The notes below the pieces were generated by a model. That model made no database searches. It was given only the letters and a program-made list of their open reading frames with translations, and was not told the DNA's origin. From an uncultured Bacteroidaceae bacterium (GTDB taxonomy: Bacteria > Bacteroidota > Bacteroidia > Bacteroidales > Bacteroidaceae), in contig CAJGDX010000001.1 in NCBI GenBank assembly GCA_904502185.1, positions 1-60,796 of the forward strand: 60,796 nt of DNA, read 5' to 3'. How positions within the stretch are numbered: the stretch's first letter is position 1; every line of letters starts with the position of its first letter. Both the position numbers and the translations under genes were made by a program. Positions 19,000 to 27,243 of the stretch are shown piece by piece.

Positions 19000-20958
19000 T
19001 TATTCGGTATACGAATCAAGCACCTTCCAGTCGGAAAGTTTGCGCAGTGTTTCGAGGCGGAAAGCACCCGGCCACGCCACAAGCCAGTTGTTCATACGCG
19101 ACTTGTCGGAGTTGCCCCAGGAGTGTCCCCAGCTGCAGTTGAAGAATGCCTCATTCTGTCCGCCTACGGGACGCACAAGACCATTGACTTCGAGCGAACC
19201 ATCGGAAATCAACTGACAGCCGTTGGTCCAGACTGCAAGTGCCTTTTGACGCCATACATCGTTGCCGCTAAGCTCTGCAAGGCGCAGCCACTCGCCCACC
19301 CACAGGAGAGCGTAGACATCGAGGTGGTGGTGCTGCACAGATACCGAGGTTGCGCCAAAGGTGCTGTAACCATGCAACGTAACATCGGAGTCGGCTCCAT
19401 AGGAGGCCTTGTAGTGCCACAACCATGTTGACAGATAATAAGATATGCGTTCGGCATGGGCAATATATTTGCGGTCGCCTGTAGCGTCGTAGAACATCAG
19501 TGATGCACGCAGCATGGGCATCGAGGACTCTTTATCGATGCACCAGGTGTCGAGCGCTCCGGCTGTCGTGTAGCCCGAACATTCAAACTCGGAATAGTAG
19601 TAGTCATAGGCTTTACGGGCGGAGTGATAGTAGCTGCTGTCGCCGGTCACCTGATATGCGCGAAGCATGGGTGCCACCATAAACGCGCCAACGGTTCCAT
19701 CCCTGTAAAGACACTCGCCATCGGAGTTCCAGCCTTTGCCATAGACTCCCGAAGGCTGCTGGTCGTTCTTCACAAAATCGCAGATGCCGAGGGCAACGCT
19801 TTTCACACGTTCTATGCGATCAGGAAGGTTGCATTTTTGAAGCAACTCAATAGTTTCGAAGAAGTTATAGGCTGCTGTACCGAGGTTGCAGGCATCGGAC
19901 ACTACCTTTTCACGACCAGAGAGTATATTGTCGTAACTTATTATGTAAAAGCCATTTTCGCGCTGTGTCACAGGCGCAGTCCATGTGTCGAGGGCGGTAA
20001 GAGCCTTGTCGCGCGACGACTCGTCGCCGCACTTCAGATAGTCTGTCAGCAACGTATTGATATACGATGAGTTCTGACCGCACCACCCTATCTCGTATTT
20101 GATAAAGGGGCGCTGTTTCCAGCCACCTGCGCCATCGGGCACCAAGCCTATGCTGAATCCTTTGTAGTCGCCCTCTTCTGCCCAAAGCGACTCTTTGGCA
20201 TAGCGCACGCCATACTCCCACACCTTTTCGGCAGGAATTACGCGGGCATACTCCTTGTCGGCAAGCGACCACGCCTTATCGAGGAAAGAAACAAGAGGAG
20301 TGACTTCGCCACCCTTGGCTGCCACAAAGAGATAGGCCTCAACCACTTTAGTCTCGCCTTTACGCATGGAGAGTTTACGGGCAGCACCGTCGGCATAGCC
20401 ATTCTTGTCGATATAAACAAAGGGACGTTCCTCCTCGGGAAATATCAGAGAATGAACAACATCCGCTGTATCGGGCTGCAACGAACACGAAAAGGCATCA
20501 GCCTCGTCTGTGGGGGCAAGGCTCCACATTGCCACTGCAAAATCATTGCTTTCGGAGTATGTTGCGCCGGGAATGGGGGTGCGACGATAGGAATATGTGT
20601 GCCACACACCATCGGTGCGGAAGCCCTTAGGCTCTTTGCCGCGTCCCCAGTGGTTGCCATTGTAGCAGACAGAGGGTATCATTGCAGACACCGACCGGCA
20701 AGCAGTGCGAAAATCGAGTGTCAGACGCACCGAATCGATATCACCAAGAGCAGTAAAAGTACGGGTGATTTTCAACGTGTTAGCATCGAACTGCTCTATT
20801 TTGTCGCTGTATTCGACCGCATCGGCAGCAATCGGCTGAAAGGCGCCGATAAGGGTTTCACCATAGTAGACAGCATCGCCATCCGCGGTTAAACACTTAT
20901 CGCTGCCGCATCCGAGAAGAATTGCAAACAGCGATAGGAGTATGAGTTTGTTTTTCAT
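19000..20958 (-). CDS. Lipoprotein with predicted alpha/alpha-barrel glycosidase-like fold
   Basis: A 652-residue lipoprotein (lipobox LLGC, Cys17). The N-terminal 220 residues look beta-rich; from about 240 to the end the sequence is helical with recurring Trp/Tyr/His-rich segments (for example KYEIGWCGQNSSYINTLL, RDGTVGAFMVAPMLRAY, VQHHHLDVYALLWVGEWLRL), the texture of six-hairpin (alpha/alpha)6 glycoside hydrolases and polysaccharide lyases. I do not recognise a specific family and cannot name catalytic residues. It follows rsgA by 27 bases on the same strand and is closed by a strong terminator, so it is probably the last gene of the frr operon, an unrelated-function passenger. An envelope enzyme acting on glycans is the likeliest role. 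Confidence 0.7.
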   Translation of the reverse strand: MKNKLILLSLFAILLGCGSDKCLTADGDAVYYGETLIGAFQPIAADAVEYSDKIEQFDANTLKITRTFTALGDIDSVRLTLDFRTACRSVSAMIPSVCYNGNHWGRGKEPKGFRTDGVWHTYSYRRTPIPGATYSESNDFAVAMWSLAPTDEADAFSCSLQPDTADVVHSLIFPEEERPFVYIDKNGYADGAARKLSMRKGETKVVEAYLFVAAKGGEVTPLVSFLDKAWSLADKEYARVIPAEKVWEYGVRYAKESLWAEEGDYKGFSIGLVPDGAGGWKQRPFIKYEIGWCGQNSSYINTLLTDYLKCGDESSRDKALTALDTWTAPVTQRENGFYIISYDNILSGREKVVSDACNLGTAAYNFFETIELLQKCNLPDRIERVKSVALGICDFVKNDQQPSGVYGKGWNSDGECLYRDGTVGAFMVAPMLRAYQVTGDSSYYHSARKAYDYYYSEFECSGYTTAGALDTWCIDKESSMPMLRASLMFYDATGDRKYIAHAERISYYLSTWLWHYKASYGADSDVTLHGYSTFGATSVSVQHHHLDVYALLWVGEWLRLAELSGNDVWRQKALAVWTNGCQLISDGSLEVNGLVRPVGGQNEAFFNCSWGHSWGNSDKSRMNNWLVAWPGAFRLETLRKLSDWKVLDSYTE

Positions 20959-20985
20959 AAGAATCTTACAATGTTTTTAATCGAG

Positions 20986-21915
20986 TTATTCAGAGGCACG
21001 ATACTTGCCCTCTTTCTTCTCTTCAATCATGCTGAGATACGAGGAGTAGCGCGAAAGGGCAATCTCGCCACTCTCGACGGCGGCAAGCACCGCACAACCC
21101 GGTTCGTGTATATGCGTACAGTTACCGAAACGGCACCCTTTGGAACATTCGAATATTTCAAGGAAATAGTCGGCAATCTCCTCTATTTCCATGTCGTAGG
21201 TACCAAAACCCTTCACTCCCGGGGTATCGACAAGATAGCTGCCGGGCATGAGTTCGAACATTTCGGAGTAGGTGGTGGTGTGCATACCCTTGTTGTGTAT
21301 GCGGGATATTTCGCCTATGCGCGCAGCAGTTTCGGGCGACACTGCATTGACAAGGCTCGATTTTCCCACTCCCGAGTTTCCTGCAAGCAGCGATATCTGC
21401 CCAGAGATAATCTCTTTAAGTTCGTCGATGCCCTCGCCTGTGGTTGCCGACGTACGTATGCAACGGTAGCCTATCCTGCCATAAAGTGCCTCGAGTTCGG
21501 CAACGAGCGCAAGTTCCGCCTCGGCGTAGAGGTCGACCTTGTTAAAGACAAGCACCACCGGCACGCGGTAAGCCTCGGCAGAGGCAAGGAAACGGTCGAT
21601 GAAGGTGGTGGAGGTTGCCGGATAGTTCACCGTCACCACAAGCAGACAGATGTCGACATTGGCAGCAAGGATGTGCGACTGCTTGGAGAGGTTGGACGCC
21701 TTGCGCACGATGTAGTTGCGACGAGGAAGAATATCGCTGATGTATGCGGTATTATCCTCGCGCATGGAGATTTCTACGCAGTCGCCGACAGCAACAGGGT
21801 TGGTGCTTTTGATATCTTTCAGGCGGAAATTGCCCTTCACACGACACTCCACCACCCCTGTGTCGGTCTTGACTGTGTAGATGTTGCCTGTATTTTTTAT
21901 TACTGTACCCTGCAC
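20986..21915 (-). CDS. rsgA: Ribosome small-subunit-dependent GTPase A
   Basis: A 309-residue circularly permuted GTPase that helps late maturation of the 30S subunit. An N-terminal OB fold is followed by the permuted motif order G4 NKVD (125-128), G5 TSA (155-157), G1 GNSGVGKSS (179-187) and G3 DTPG (230-233). The C-terminal zinc-binding region carries CRFGNCTHIHEPGC (261-274). Length and motif order are typical. It starts 10 bases after frr, so ribosome recycling and assembly genes are coupled in one transcript. Confidence 0.97.
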   Translation of the reverse strand: MQGTVIKNTGNIYTVKTDTGVVECRVKGNFRLKDIKSTNPVAVGDCVEISMREDNTAYISDILPRRNYIVRKASNLSKQSHILAANVDICLLVVTVNYPATSTTFIDRFLASAEAYRVPVVLVFNKVDLYAEAELALVAELEALYGRIGYRCIRTSATTGEGIDELKEIISGQISLLAGNSGVGKSSLVNAVSPETAARIGEISRIHNKGMHTTTYSEMFELMPGSYLVDTPGVKGFGTYDMEIEEIADYFLEIFECSKGCRFGNCTHIHEPGCAVLAAVESGEIALSRYSSYLSMIEEKKEGKYRASE

Positions 21916-21925
21916 AGAAACGGTT

Positions 21926-22486
21926 TTACACGGTCATTATCTCTTTTTCCTTTGCAGCAAAAAGCTCTTCGGCCTTCTTGATGTACTTATCGTGGATGCG
22001 CTGCAAGCTCTCCTCGCCATCTTTCTCCATATCCTCGGGCAGACCATCCTTGATACCCTTCTTGAGTGTGTCGATGCCGTCGCGACGAGCATTGCGGATG
22101 CTGATTTTTGCAGTTTCCATCTCTTTGGCGCACTGCTTTACCAACTGCTGACGGCGCTCACCTGTGAGAGGGGGAATAGCAATGATGATTACCTCGCCAT
22201 TGTTAGCGGGCATAATACCTACGGGCGAGTCGATGATTGCCTTCTCGATGGCGCTGAACATGCTCTTGTCCCAAGGCTTGATGGCAATGGTTCTCATGTC
22301 GGGAGTTGTAACTGTTGCCACGTTGTTAAGGGGCACTTCCGAACCGTATGAATGTACGCGTACACAATCGAGGATGTGAACATTGGCCTTTCCTGCACGA
22401 ATGTGTGAAAACTCCTCTTCGAGGTGCATTACTGCCATTTCCATCATCTCTTCGCAATCGTTCAAACAAGCTTTTACATCTAACAT
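21926..22486 (-). CDS. frr: Ribosome recycling factor
   Basis: A 186-residue protein of normal RRF length that splits post-termination ribosomes together with EF-G. Recognisable segments are FSHIRAGKANVHILD near the N-terminus, VATVTTPDMRTIAIKPWDKSM, and the C-terminal helix with KDGLPEDMEKDGEESLQRIHDKY. First gene of an operon with rsgA; a TATCTTTG element lies 61-68 bases upstream of the start codon. Confidence 0.97.
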   Translation of the reverse strand: MLDVKACLNDCEEMMEMAVMHLEEEFSHIRAGKANVHILDCVRVHSYGSEVPLNNVATVTTPDMRTIAIKPWDKSMFSAIEKAIIDSPVGIMPANNGEVIIIAIPPLTGERRQQLVKQCAKEMETAKISIRNARRDGIDTLKKGIKDGLPEDMEKDGEESLQRIHDKYIKKAEELFAAKEKEIMTV

Positions 22487-22546
22487 AATATTACGTTTTT
22501 AGGTTTATATTTATATTTGAATGGGGTAAATTACCACCTAATACTG

Positions 22547-22554
22547 CAAAGATA
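22547..22554 (-). promoter_or_regulatory. Putative -7 element for frr-rsgA
   Basis: The minus strand reads TATCTTTG, a perfect TAnnTTTG match, here in the common Bacteroidota context TATCTTTGCA. No good TTTG is found 19-21 bases upstream. The predicted leader is about 54 bases. Confidence 0.5.
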
Positions 22555-22780
22555 CAACAAACAAGCAAAAAAGGATAAAGCTTGCTTTATTTTTTTAAAG
22601 CAAGGGCGGACAATCTTTGGGTTATTTAGCAAAGATTGTCTAAAATATCACAAAAAAGGAGATAAAATTGGTAAAGACGCGATTATATACATATATTCGC
22701 ACAAGGCAGTCTGCTGCAATGTGTAACCTTTAACACTGCAGAGGCAACATATCGCCCTATTTATTGTTTACATCTAAGAA

Positions 22781-22788
22781 AAGGAGGT
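22781..22788 (+). promoter_or_regulatory. Strong Shine-Dalgarno site of the DUF2007 gene
   Basis: AAGGAGGT lies five bases before an ATG, an essentially perfect match to the anti-SD. This fixes the start codon and stands out because genes in this phylum generally lack SD sequences. Confidence 0.7.
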
Positions 22789-22793
22789 AGATT

Positions 22794-23045
22794 ATGTCAG
22801 GCAAAGGAGAGCAACACAAATTGGTAAAGGTTTTCAGCGGAAACCTGTGGCAGGCACAGATTATTCAAGGCTTGCTCGAGGCGAACCACATCGCCAGCAT
22901 GTTGGAGAACGACACCCTGTCGGCTGTAACATCGCCATACGCCACACTGGGCGGCGAGGTATTCGTTCTTGTTGATATGAAAGATAAGGATTCGGCTACA
23001 AGGTTAATATCGACAAATTCACTTTCGTCCGTACCCTATAACTAA
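22794..23045 (+). CDS. DUF2007 domain protein
   Basis: A small 83-residue cytoplasmic protein. The segment LVKVFSGNLWQAQIIQGLLEANHI near the N-terminus, followed by EVFVLVDMKDKDSATRLI, matches the DUF2007 (putative signal-transducing) pattern, a ferredoxin-like fold of unknown function. It stands alone, convergent with rplS, with a shared terminator after it and a consensus Shine-Dalgarno site before it. No catalytic residues are evident. Confidence 0.8.
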   Translation: MSGKGEQHKLVKVFSGNLWQAQIIQGLLEANHIASMLENDTLSAVTSPYATLGGEVFVLVDMKDKDSATRLISTNSLSSVPYN

Positions 23046-23114
23046 AAAAGCAGTTTGAATTTATTGACAATAGTCCAAACAAAGCGTAGCGCAAAAAGTT
23101 CATAACTGTTTCTA

Positions 23115-23152
23115 ACATAAAAGGCTGCCCCGAAAGAGGCAGCCTTTTATGT
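23115..23152. terminator. Bidirectional terminator between DUF2007 gene and rplS
   Basis: A 15-bp perfect stem (23115-23129 with 23138-23152) with core AAAAGGCTGCC/GGCAGCCTTTT and an 8-base loop. The A-run and T-run at the ends suit termination from both sides. Confidence 0.85.
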
Positions 23153-23167
23153 TTTTGCGACAACAAA

Positions 23168-23518
23168 TTACTTCTTGAGCTCTTTGATACGAGCTTTCTT
23201 TCCTGTAAGTGAGCGGAGATAGTAAAGTTTTGCGCGACGAACACGACCATACTTGTTGACAGTGATGCTGTCGATAGAAGGTGAGTTCAAGGGGAAGATA
23301 CGCTCTACGCCTACTGTTCCTGACATCTTACGAACGGTGAAACGTTTCTCGTCACCGTGACCGCAGATGCGGATAACTACACCGCGGTAGAGCTGAATAC
23401 GCTCTTTTGTACCCTCGATGATCTTGTAAGCTACTGTGATTGTGTCACCGGGATGAAAATCCAACTCACGTTTAACGTCTGTTGCAAATGCTTCTTTAGC
23501 AATTTTAAGTAAATCCAT
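23168..23518 (-). CDS. rplS: 50S ribosomal protein L19
   Basis: A 116-residue L19 with typical features: FHPGDTITVAYKI, GVVIRICGHG, FTVRKMSGTVGVERIFPLNSP and the basic C-terminus RRAKLYYLRSLTGKKARIKELKK. The start at MDLLKIAKEAF is chosen because L19 proteins begin with such a helix; a longer frame adds 14 residues with no homology. It binds at the 30S-50S interface. Its own promoter lies about 90 bases upstream, leaving a leader of roughly 80 bases that could hold an autoregulatory element, though none was identified. Confidence 0.96.
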   Translation of the reverse strand: MDLLKIAKEAFATDVKRELDFHPGDTITVAYKIIEGTKERIQLYRGVVIRICGHGDEKRFTVRKMSGTVGVERIFPLNSPSIDSITVNKYGRVRRAKLYYLRSLTGKKARIKELKK

Positions 23519-23604
23519 TGTATTGGTATTAAAAAATTGTTCACCTCTCCAGCGCAACATATCAAGTTACTCTTCCTTGACAGCGATTACGCCGAAAGCG
23601 GGTG

Positions 23605-23635
23605 CAAAGATAGATAATTTTCCTTAAATGACAAG
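23605..23635 (-). promoter_or_regulatory. Promoter of rplS
   Basis: On the minus strand CTTG (23635-23632) is followed after 19 bases by TATCTTTG (23612-23605), a near-consensus Bacteroides-type promoter with one mismatch in the -33 element. Confidence 0.65.
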
Positions 23636-23650
23636 CGCCGAAGAGGCTTT

Positions 23651-25282
23651 TTATTTTTTTATCAGCACTTTGCGATAGTTATCGGTGTTCCAAAGGCGCA
23701 TAATGGCAAGAAATTCCTTGTACTTGGAAACAGGGATTACAGGCATCTTCAGCTCCATTGTGCGCTTTACAAATATTTTGCCCGGCTCATTGACGATGGA
23801 GATATTTACGCTGCCCACAGAGTTCACGAGAGTCTTCTGCACATTCTTTGTAACAGATGTCACACCTGTCAAAGATATCACATAGTCATCGGTTTCTCTT
23901 AACTTGCAGGGAATTGCAACAGGCGCGTAACGCTCTTTACTCAACTTGTCGAGTTTTAGCCTCTGTGCTGCATTATGCATGGAAGGTTTCTCAGGCAAGG
24001 CAATCATTGCATATCCGTCGAGCCATTGTGGTTCATTCTTTACTGTAACATTATCAGCATTTGCCTTGCTTTCAGATGGAATAGTGTACTCTGTGCTACA
24101 TTCTATTTCATTTGCCGTAACATTTATTCTACTCAACGAATTACACTCTGCAATTGATTCGGGAAGTTCTATCTTGTTTCCGGCAAGGTCGTAGAGTGAA
24201 TAGTGTGCAGTCTGCTTGCCGAGCGGTGAATCGCCCAGGGTTTTCACAGAGTAGAATCTGCCATTGCACTGAACCATGTATTCAGCAACATTGCGAATGG
24301 TCTTTACCTCCTGCGTTGCAGGGAATGCCACCACGGCCTGTGCCTGCAAGCCCTCGGCACGCATCAGTTTTGCCATAGCCAGCGCCTTTTCGGCCTCGGT
24401 GCCGTAAGCAGTCTCCATCACACGACCACACTGACGCACGCTGTTACCTGTAAGGTAAGGTTGAACGGCACAACTGCCCAATCCGCTGACAACATATTTC
24501 TGAATTGCATCGGCACGCTGCTCATCATTCTGAGCCTCTGCAAGATATTCGCGCGGAGCGCGACGAAGGTCGCGTGTTTCGATGGTAAGGGGCATCAGAT
24601 TGTCGGCAAGCGTGGGAGCAGTTGTTACCGCAAGATGGGGCACGCCACCGTAGCCGTACGGGGTATTTGCCTCGCCTTTGGCACTCTGCACGTTGGTAAA
24701 TGTCCAGGTATACTTGCCGCCCTTGACTACGGGCTTCACATTGGAGTCGGTAAGACTCCAGCGAAGAGCTGTACCCTCGGGAACATTTACAATCACCTGA
24801 TATTTGTCAATATCGACACCGGCAACGCCTATAATCTCTTCTACATCAAGACTGTTGTAAACACCGGGCTGAGTGGTGACGGTGTATTCAAGATAGGTTG
24901 TTGCGCCAAGTTCAAGACCTGTATGAGAAATTACAAGCTCGGTGAGTTTGTTGTAGTCGGGAGCCTTTGCAGCCACAGAGGGAAGAACATAGTTGAAGGC
25001 GTTTTCGGGAGTACGGATTATTGTTCCGTCGGCCTGCACTGTGTACGATGTATCAATCTTCACACTCTGATACTCGGAATTATAGACCACAAATGTTTCG
25101 CCAAAAAGGGTAAAAAATGAGTAGTGTGTATTGTATTTCAGCACCTTGCTCACCTTCTGGGTAATACCTCCGTCGGGCGAGAGTGTATATTCGCTGATGA
25201 TGCTCTTGTATGTACCGTCGGCAGTGGCAAAGAGCTGCATTGCCATCATCATTGCCATTATAATGATTATATTTCTTTTCAT
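23651..25282 (-). CDS. DUF3857-type exported protein with degenerate transglutaminase fold
   Basis: A 543-residue exported protein (signal peptide MKRNIIIIMAMMMAMQLFA). The N-terminal 240 residues match the beta-rich DUF3857 arrangement, followed by a transglutaminase-like region. Where active members carry G-x-C-x-x-K-A, this protein has GTEAEKA (294-300), with Glu296 replacing the nucleophilic Cys; the His and Asp positions are also not conserved (MVQCNGRFYSV, LGDSPLG). It is therefore predicted to be catalytically inactive and may act as a binding or scaffold partner of the intact paralogue encoded 2 bases upstream. Last gene of the six-gene run. Confidence 0.8.
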   Translation of the reverse strand: MKRNIIIIMAMMMAMQLFATADGTYKSIISEYTLSPDGGITQKVSKVLKYNTHYSFFTLFGETFVVYNSEYQSVKIDTSYTVQADGTIIRTPENAFNYVLPSVAAKAPDYNKLTELVISHTGLELGATTYLEYTVTTQPGVYNSLDVEEIIGVAGVDIDKYQVIVNVPEGTALRWSLTDSNVKPVVKGGKYTWTFTNVQSAKGEANTPYGYGGVPHLAVTTAPTLADNLMPLTIETRDLRRAPREYLAEAQNDEQRADAIQKYVVSGLGSCAVQPYLTGNSVRQCGRVMETAYGTEAEKALAMAKLMRAEGLQAQAVVAFPATQEVKTIRNVAEYMVQCNGRFYSVKTLGDSPLGKQTAHYSLYDLAGNKIELPESIAECNSLSRINVTANEIECSTEYTIPSESKANADNVTVKNEPQWLDGYAMIALPEKPSMHNAAQRLKLDKLSKERYAPVAIPCKLRETDDYVISLTGVTSVTKNVQKTLVNSVGSVNISIVNEPGKIFVKRTMELKMPVIPVSKYKEFLAIMRLWNTDNYRKVLIKK

Positions 25283-25284
25283 CG

Positions 25285-27243
25285 TTACTTTTTCTCTAAT
25301 ACCAACATTGAGTTTGTCATCTCCTTGAATGCGTTCACAGCTGCGCGGAACTCACCCCACTCTGCCGCTTCGTAAACACGCTTGCCGAGCGAAATATACT
25401 GTTCGGCGCAGAGCTTGTTGCCCTTTTGTTCAAGAGTGCCGGCGGCCTTTGCCACGTTGCCCTCGACAGAAACGCTTTTGGGCTGCTGCAACATCTTGTA
25501 GCCCTTGGGCAGAGTCATAGCCTCCTTAAGCTCTACATAGCGCGAGCAGGCATCCTTGAAGGCATGTTTGCGCTCCTCGGCCTTTGTGTCGACGCGAAGG
25601 AAGCTGCATACTCCGCTATACAGACCTGAGAAGACAAGAGGCTTGCACATCATTACGCCATCGCCAACGGTAGCATACTGGGGAATGGTGAAGGTCATCT
25701 TCAGCTCAATGGGCGCCTTCTGATAGTTTTTAGGCTCTTTGCAGCTGTATGATTCGAGCGTTGCAAGAGGCGAAACTGCAAGCAACTGGCTTTCGAGTGA
25801 ACGATAGATGCGGTCGGCGTATCCTTGCAGGAAGGGCGCACGTACCGAGCCGTCGGACTGTCCCTCGGCCCTGACAACAAACGAGCCTGTGAGTGTGCCG
25901 TCTGCTGACAGTTTGCTCTCGGCACTGATTTTAAGATAGTGGTTCATAGGATCGGAAACAGGTGTCAGGCAGAGGTCTGAGCCTTCGGGGATTCCCGGGA
26001 GATAGTTCTGCTGCTGCTCGGCACTTGACCACAGTTCGCGTTTGAAGGGCACCCATGTGGGGTCGAGGGGCATATATGTACCATCCTTCAGCTTGACAAC
26101 TGTCACGCAGTGGTTGAAGTGGTCGGCGGGTATTGTCTCTATTCGCGAACCTGCCATAGTCATTGCCGGGTAGGCCTCGAAGCCTGCCATGCGCAACATT
26201 GATATAAGGAGCGCCGCCTTGTCTTTGCAGACACCGCAACGGTCGGTAAAGTTCATTTTTGTATTGTGCAGGGTGTAACCCTCGCCCTTGCCCATGGGGA
26301 TTCCCGAATAGCGCATATTGTCGGCTACCCAGTGGGTGAGGATAGAGATTTTCTGCATGTCGTCCTTGACGCCCTTGAGCAGTGCATCGACCTTTTTCTG
26401 TGCCTCGGGCAGAGGTTCGAAGCTGCCGTAATCCTCGTTTACATTGTAGAACCACAAGGATTTATCCTGCCATTTGTCTGTGGAAGAGAGCATCAGTTTG
26501 GGTGCAACGTCGTAGAGAGCCACCATATTTTTCTCGCTCTTGAAAGGCATTGCCATTGAAACGGAAAATGTCAGCAGTTTGCGTCCATCGACCTTGCGAA
26601 TTGACGAGCGGCACTCACCCTGATAAAATTCGTATTGCACGGGCTTGTTGTCGGGAACACTGACGCTGTAAACCTTCTTTACAGTGGGATAGTCAACCCA
26701 GAAAGGCACAATGTCGTAGAACTCGCCACGCATAGGCGGAACGAAACGTTCATCGTCATCGGAAGGGATGTCGGCAAGCAGCGCATAGGTGAAGCCCTTC
26801 TTGGCTATTGTATAGTCAACAATATCACCGGGTTGCAGAGCGCCAAGCTCTATCATTATCTGACGTGCGCCCCAATAGATTGCACGGGCAGGCGCAGCAT
26901 AGTCACATGTAGTAGATGGGTCAATCTGACGCACCGAGCCATCGCTGCCATAAATGGTCACATTGTCGAAACGCGCCGAGGCGGTCAGAGGGTCGTAGTC
27001 GTAGACAAGCACACGATGGGACAATGCTCCACGCTCGTTCTGTATGCGCATCACCTTGTGTATGGTGAAACTGCCCGAGCCATTATCGGTAACGCTTACA
27101 CCTGTACTATCCAGCAGTACAGCAACGGCAGCCGATGAAAAATTCTTGTCGGCGTCGGCCTTTTCGACAGCCGCAGTCCAACTTTGCGCTGCGCCGGCAA
27201 GTGTCGCCAACAGCGCAAGAACAAATAGTGAGATTTTCTTCAT
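25285..27243 (-). CDS. DUF3857/transglutaminase-like exported protein
   Basis: A 652-residue periplasmic protein (signal peptide cleaved near AGAAQ, residue 20) with a DUF3857 N-terminal domain and a transglutaminase-like core. The Cys-His-Asp triad is intact: Cys339 in CGVCKDKAALL, His378 in DHFNHCV and Asp394 in PLDPTWVPF. Bacterial members of this superfamily act as proteases, amidases or cross-linking enzymes; the substrate here is unknown. Its ATG overlaps the stop of the preceding gene by one base (TAATG), pointing to translational coupling, and the inactive paralogue follows two bases after its stop. Confidence 0.85.
   Translation of the reverse strand: MKKISLFVLALLATLAGAAQSWTAAVEKADADKNFSSAAVAVLLDSTGVSVTDNGSGSFTIHKVMRIQNERGALSHRVLVYDYDPLTASARFDNVTIYGSDGSVRQIDPSTTCDYAAPARAIYWGARQIMIELGALQPGDIVDYTIAKKGFTYALLADIPSDDDERFVPPMRGEFYDIVPFWVDYPTVKKVYSVSVPDNKPVQYEFYQGECRSSIRKVDGRKLLTFSVSMAMPFKSEKNMVALYDVAPKLMLSSTDKWQDKSLWFYNVNEDYGSFEPLPEAQKKVDALLKGVKDDMQKISILTHWVADNMRYSGIPMGKGEGYTLHNTKMNFTDRCGVCKDKAALLISMLRMAGFEAYPAMTMAGSRIETIPADHFNHCVTVVKLKDGTYMPLDPTWVPFKRELWSSAEQQQNYLPGIPEGSDLCLTPVSDPMNHYLKISAESKLSADGTLTGSFVVRAEGQSDGSVRAPFLQGYADRIYRSLESQLLAVSPLATLESYSCKEPKNYQKAPIELKMTFTIPQYATVGDGVMMCKPLVFSGLYSGVCSFLRVDTKAEERKHAFKDACSRYVELKEAMTLPKGYKMLQQPKSVSVEGNVAKAAGTLEQKGNKLCAEQYISLGKRVYEAAEWGEFRAAVNAFKEMTNSMLVLEKK

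Larger units (their letters stand above)
22487..22793. other. Divergent intergenic region between frr and the DUF2007 gene
   Basis: Contains the frr -7 element, an 11-bp inverted repeat GACAATCTTTG/CAAAGATTGTC (22609-22619 with 22630-22640, 10-base loop), a small ATAAAG/CTTTAT hairpin followed by a T-run (22575-22596), and a strong Shine-Dalgarno site at the right edge. A 69-codon frame at 22517-22726 looks like chance. Confidence 0.6.

Noticed and set aside
20971..21981. 336-codon plus-strand frame
   Set aside because: It is antisense to rsgA, whose motifs are unmistakable, and has no recognisable domain.
22517..22726. 69-codon plus-strand frame upstream of the DUF2007 gene
   Set aside because: Lys-rich chance frame across hairpins and the frr promoter, no start signal.
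23519..23560. Longer rplS start adding 14 residues
   Set aside because: The extension has no L19 similarity and overlaps the leader; MDLLKIAKEAF fits the family start.
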